From contig CALFMR010000383.1 of the NCBI GenBank assembly GCA_937880585.1, positions 1 to 24,181 on the forward strand: a DNA stretch of 24,181 nucleotides, read 5' to 3'. The DNA comes from an uncultured Acidobacteriota bacterium (lineage in GTDB: Bacteria > Acidobacteriota > Vicinamibacteria > Vicinamibacterales > SCN-69-37). Made by a program: the position numbers and the translations under genes. The notes beneath the pieces were generated by a model. That model was given only the letters and a program-made list of their open reading frames with translations. It was not told the DNA's origin and searched no databases. Below, piece after piece: positions 21,317 through 24,181 of this stretch (positions are counted from its first letter, which is position 1; each line of letters starts with the position of its first letter).

Positions 21317-22507
21317 GTGAGGCGTGTCCTGCACGTCGTTCCCGCGCTCGCCGCGCGGTACGGCGGCCCGAGTACAGCCGCGCTCGGCATGTCGCGCGCG
21401 CTTCGACGCGCCGGGGTGGAGGCGCTCATCGTTGCCACAGATGCCGATGGGCCGACACGGCTGCCATTGCCGAACGGCGTACCGGCGTCCTTTCAGGACG
21501 TGCCGGTTATCGCATTCCGCCGTGTCGGCGGCGAGGCATTCAAGTGGTCTCGCGGCCTTTCGGCGTGGCTCGCGCGGCACGTCACCGACTTCGACGTCGT
21601 CCACGTGCACGCGGTGTTTTCCCATGCGTCGTGGGCCGCGTGTCATGCCGCCCGTCGCGCGGGCGTCCCATGCATCGTGCGGCCGCTCGGCACGCTCGAC
21701 GCGTGGAGCCTTGCGCGCCATCAGCGTCGGAAGCGTGCGCTCTTCGCGATGGGGCTTGCCGCCGATCTCCGGGCCGCGGCGTTCATGCACTACACGAGCG
21801 AGGCCGAACGCCGGTCAGCCGAGGCCGCCCTGCCATGGCTGCCCGCCGGTGGAGTGATTCCGTTGGGCGTCGACGAGGCGTGCTTCGACGTCGGGTCCGA
21901 GCCGGCAGATCCGCCCGTCGTTCTGATGTTGTCTCGACTCGATCCGAAGAAGGGCATCGATGTCGTCATCGACGCCTTTCATCAATTGCCGAGCGCCTGC
22001 GATCGCTGGCGACTCGTCATCGCCGGCATCGGTACGCCCGCCTACACGGCGCGCCTCCGCGCCATGGCCGCCGCGGGTCGAGCGGCCGCGCGCATCAGCT
22101 TTCCTGGATGGATCGACGGAACGGCGCGCCTGCACGCGCTTCGAGCGGCCAGCCTCGTGGCGCTCGCATCCCAGCAGGAAAACTTCGGCCTCGCCGTCGT
22201 CGAAGGCCTTGCCGCCGGCGTCCCGGCCGTCGTGACGCCGGGCGTCGACCTGGCCGGTGAGATCGCAACCGCTGATGCAGGGTGGCTCGCGGAACGCACG
22301 CCGGCGTCAATGGCGGGTGCGCTGACGACCGCGATGACCGACGCGGACGACCGGCGGCGCCGCGGCGCCGCCGCGCGCGTGTTCGCCGCGCGCTTTCGCT
22401 GGGATGCCGTCGCGAGACAGTTGACGGACCTATACGACCGGCTCGCATCCGCGCGAGGTTCGGTCAGCCGAGCGGCCATCGCCGCGTCGGCTGGCGGGGA
22501 AGCCTGA
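21317..22507 (+). CDS. Glycosyltransferase family 4
   Basis: A 396-residue GT-B enzyme. It starts RRVLHVVPALAARYGGPSTA, where YGGPS is the donor-proximal loop of a common GT4 subgroup. VVHVHAVFSHASWAACHAA and RPLGTLDAWSLARHQRRKR match the acceptor-domain phrases of that subgroup. The donor domain shows VVLMLSRLDPKKGIDVVIDA, ISFPGWIDGTARLHAL and the E-x7-E motif ENFGLAVVE (E288, E296). The start codon is GTG immediately after the upstream TGA (TGAGTG). The asnB-like gene follows after 5 nt. Confidence 0.92.
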   Translation: MRRVLHVVPALAARYGGPSTAALGMSRALRRAGVEALIVATDADGPTRLPLPNGVPASFQDVPVIAFRRVGGEAFKWSRGLSAWLARHVTDFDVVHVHAVFSHASWAACHAARRAGVPCIVRPLGTLDAWSLARHQRRKRALFAMGLAADLRAAAFMHYTSEAERRSAEAALPWLPAGGVIPLGVDEACFDVGSEPADPPVVLMLSRLDPKKGIDVVIDAFHQLPSACDRWRLVIAGIGTPAYTARLRAMAAAGRAAARISFPGWIDGTARLHALRAASLVALASQQENFGLAVVEGLAAGVPAVVTPGVDLAGEIATADAGWLAERTPASMAGALTTAMTDADDRRRRGAAARVFAARFRWDAVARQLTDLYDRLASARGSVSRAAIAASAGGEA

Positions 22508-22512
22508 CGCGT

Positions 22513-24135
22513 ATGTGCGGCGTCGCCGGACTCGTGCAGTGGGATGGTCGGTCGATGGCGGCCGACGATGCGCATGACGTCGTCGAGCGCATGACGACGG
22601 CGCTCGCGCATCGAGGACCCGATGGGGCCGGCGTCGTCCAAGCGCCGTCTGTCACGGGTGGCCCTCTCGCTTTGCTCGGCCACCGGCGTCTCGCCATCAT
22701 CGATTTGTCCGAGCGTGGCGCACAGCCGATGGTGAGCCCGCGGCGGCGCGTGGCGCTGAGTTACAACGGCGAGATCTACAACTATCGTGCGCTCCGACGG
22801 GAGCTCGAACGCAGCGGCCGCACGTTCGAGTCGGACTCGGATACCGAAGTGCTCCTGCAGGGCTACGAGGTCTGGGGACCCGCTGTCGTCGATCGCCTCC
22901 GTGGCATGTTCGCGTTCGCGATTTGGGATGGCGACGAAGAACAGCTGGTCGTGGCCCGCGACCATTTCGGGATCAAGCCTCTGTACGTCTACGAACGACC
23001 CGAACGCATCCTCGTCTCGTCGGAAGTGCGGGCGCTCCTTGCCTCCAGTCTGGTGCCGCGACATCTCGACACCGGAACGTTGGACGCGTTTCTTGAATAT
23101 CAAACCGTGCCGTCGCCGCAAACGCTCATTGCCGGCGTTCGGATGCTTCCGGCCGGCCACGTCGGAATCGCGAAGCCCGGACGCCCGATCGAGACGCGTC
23201 GCTACTGGGACCTCCTCGCGAACCGGGAAACGTCTGCCGCCTCGCTGCCGCCTGACGAAGCGCGAGTCGAGCTTGGTCGGCGACTGCGCGAGAGCGTCGC
23301 CCTTCATCTCACGAGCGACGTCCCGGTCGGTGCGTTTCTGTCGGGCGGCATCGACTCGAGCGCCATCGTCGCGCTCGTCCGAGAAGCCGGGATCGTGCCG
23401 AGGACGTTCACGGTCAGTTTTCCCGGCACGTCGTTCGACGAAGGTCCGAATGCCCTCGCCATCGCTCAGTCGCTCGGTGCCGAGCACACGGAGATCCCGA
23501 TCGCCCTCGCGCGAGTGCCCGAGCAGATCGCCGCGGCGGTCGCCGCGCTGGATCATCCCAGTGGTGACGCGGTGAACTCGTTTCTCGTCTCGCACGCCGT
23601 GCGCGCCGCCGGTCTCAGAGTCGCGCTGTCGGGTGTCGGCGGCGACGAGCTCTTCGGCGGCTATCCGTACTTTCGACATCTGGCCCGCCTCGCGCGGGCC
23701 GCGGGCACGTGGGGGCGATCGCCGCGCGCCGTGAAGCGTCTTGTCGGACGAACGGTCGCGCTCGCGGGGCGCGGCTCGCCGACGGCGCGCAAGGCCGCCG
23801 CGCTGCTCGAGACCGACGGATCGGTCGTCGCCGGCGCCCGCATCCTCCGGCAGATGTTCTCGCCAGCTGAACGCCGCGACCTCCTCGGCGATACCGACTC
23901 GTCGTTCGACGCAGACGCCGAGCTCAACTCGCTGCGCCACGCCGAGCAGATCGACGGGCTGGATCTGATGTCGCTCGTCTCGTACGTCGACGCGACGACC
24001 TACATGCACGACGTGCTGTTGCGCGATACGGATCAAATGAGCATGCACTCGGCGCTCGAGGTCCGCGTGCCGCTGCTCGATCATCGCGTCGCCGAGTTCG
24101 TCATTGGGCTGTCCGATGCTCAGAAGGGCGCGTGA
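22513..24135 (+). CDS. asnB: Asparagine-synthase-like amidotransferase, cut short by an in-frame TGA
   Basis: Glutamine-dependent amidotransferase of the AsnB family. In polysaccharide loci such proteins probably amidate a sugar acid rather than make asparagine. The start is certain: MCGVAGLVQW puts the catalytic Cys at position 2. The glutaminase domain has HRGPDG, RLAIIDLS, NGEIYNY, SDTEVLLQGY and RDHFGIKPLYVY. The synthetase domain has the PP-loop SGGIDSS (277-283), GVGGDELFGGYPYF (around 374-387) and SALEVRVPLLDHRVAEFV. The frame stops after 540 residues (SDAQKGA, then TGA at 24133-24135), whereas family members run to about 600 or more. The same frame continues after the stop with family sequence to the window edge. 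So this is a nonsense mutation, a sequencing error or a decaying gene; only the C-terminal tail is affected. Confidence 0.88.
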   Translation: MCGVAGLVQWDGRSMAADDAHDVVERMTTALAHRGPDGAGVVQAPSVTGGPLALLGHRRLAIIDLSERGAQPMVSPRRRVALSYNGEIYNYRALRRELERSGRTFESDSDTEVLLQGYEVWGPAVVDRLRGMFAFAIWDGDEEQLVVARDHFGIKPLYVYERPERILVSSEVRALLASSLVPRHLDTGTLDAFLEYQTVPSPQTLIAGVRMLPAGHVGIAKPGRPIETRRYWDLLANRETSAASLPPDEARVELGRRLRESVALHLTSDVPVGAFLSGGIDSSAIVALVREAGIVPRTFTVSFPGTSFDEGPNALAIAQSLGAEHTEIPIALARVPEQIAAAVAALDHPSGDAVNSFLVSHAVRAAGLRVALSGVGGDELFGGYPYFRHLARLARAAGTWGRSPRAVKRLVGRTVALAGRGSPTARKAAALLETDGSVVAGARILRQMFSPAERRDLLGDTDSSFDADAELNSLRHAEQIDGLDLMSLVSYVDATTYMHDVLLRDTDQMSMHSALEVRVPLLDHRVAEFVIGLSDAQKGA

Positions 24136-24181
24136 GACGTTCCCAAGCGGGGGCTCGTCGAGGGCGTCCCGTCGCTGCCGC
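24136..24181 (+). other. In-frame continuation of the asnB-like gene beyond the stop codon
   Basis: In the same reading frame as the gene above, the 46 bases after the TGA encode DVPKRGLVEGVPSLP, up to the window edge. PKR-LVE---LP is the expected next block of AsnB-family proteins (the PKxLLVE...LP helix), so this is coding sequence separated from its gene by one stop codon. Confidence 0.75.

Overview
The window is high-GC DNA, dense with genes, with few Shine-Dalgarno sequences and frequent GTG starts. An HspR/J-domain pair, an UpxY/NusG-like antiterminator and a very long, glycosyltransferase-rich exopolysaccharide locus together fit a Gram-negative, environmental, Acidobacteriota-like bacterium (Vicinamibacterales would be my guess). 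The outer-membrane export genes make it diderm. The taxon is inference, because no marker gene is present. No tRNA, rRNA, CRISPR array, insertion sequence or att site was seen, and no stretch over 300 bases lacks a gene.

Region 1 (1-1835): a reverse-strand stress operon of hspR and a CbpA-like J-domain gene cut by the left edge. It has a near-consensus sigma70 promoter overlapped by a HAIR-type inverted repeat, which is the classical HspR autoregulation arrangement, and an almost leaderless start. A divergent TerC-family membrane protein follows.

Region 2 (about 1930-6700): the control and outer-membrane end of the polysaccharide locus. It holds a NusG-paralogue antiterminator, a lipoprotein with five EF-hand-like DxDxDG loops, an NtrC-like regulator whose ATPase and sigma54-contact motifs are degenerate, a small secreted beta-sandwich (carboxypeptidase-regulatory/Cna-B-like) protein with its own promoter, and an outer-membrane beta-barrel. 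Three candidate sigma70 promoters lie here, at about 1936, 2649 and 4871. Two GC-rich hairpins sit in the leader of the lipoprotein gene.

Region 3 (6690-11894): the export machinery. It comprises a short OPX (Wza-like) protein with no lipobox and no C-terminal membrane helix, a Wzc-like BY-kinase with an eight-tyrosine tail, and a Wzm/Wzt ABC transporter whose ATPase carries a C-terminal Wzt-type domain.

Region 4 (11901-24181): eight glycosyltransferases, one Wzy-like polymerase and one asparagine-synthase-like amidotransferase. Nearly all are joined by 1-4 nt start/stop overlaps, so this is one translationally coupled operon. The asnB frame is broken by an in-frame TGA 49 bases before the right edge, yet its homology continues after the stop.

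Working model (inference): the antiterminator lets polymerase read through about 20 kb. The glycosyltransferases build a complex glycan that is exported through Wzm/Wzt and/or polymerised by the Wzy-like protein. The BY-kinase controls chain assembly, and OPX plus the dedicated beta-barrel form the exit. The calcium-loop lipoprotein and the pseudo-NtrC protein look like an unusual sensing or control pair at the head of the locus.
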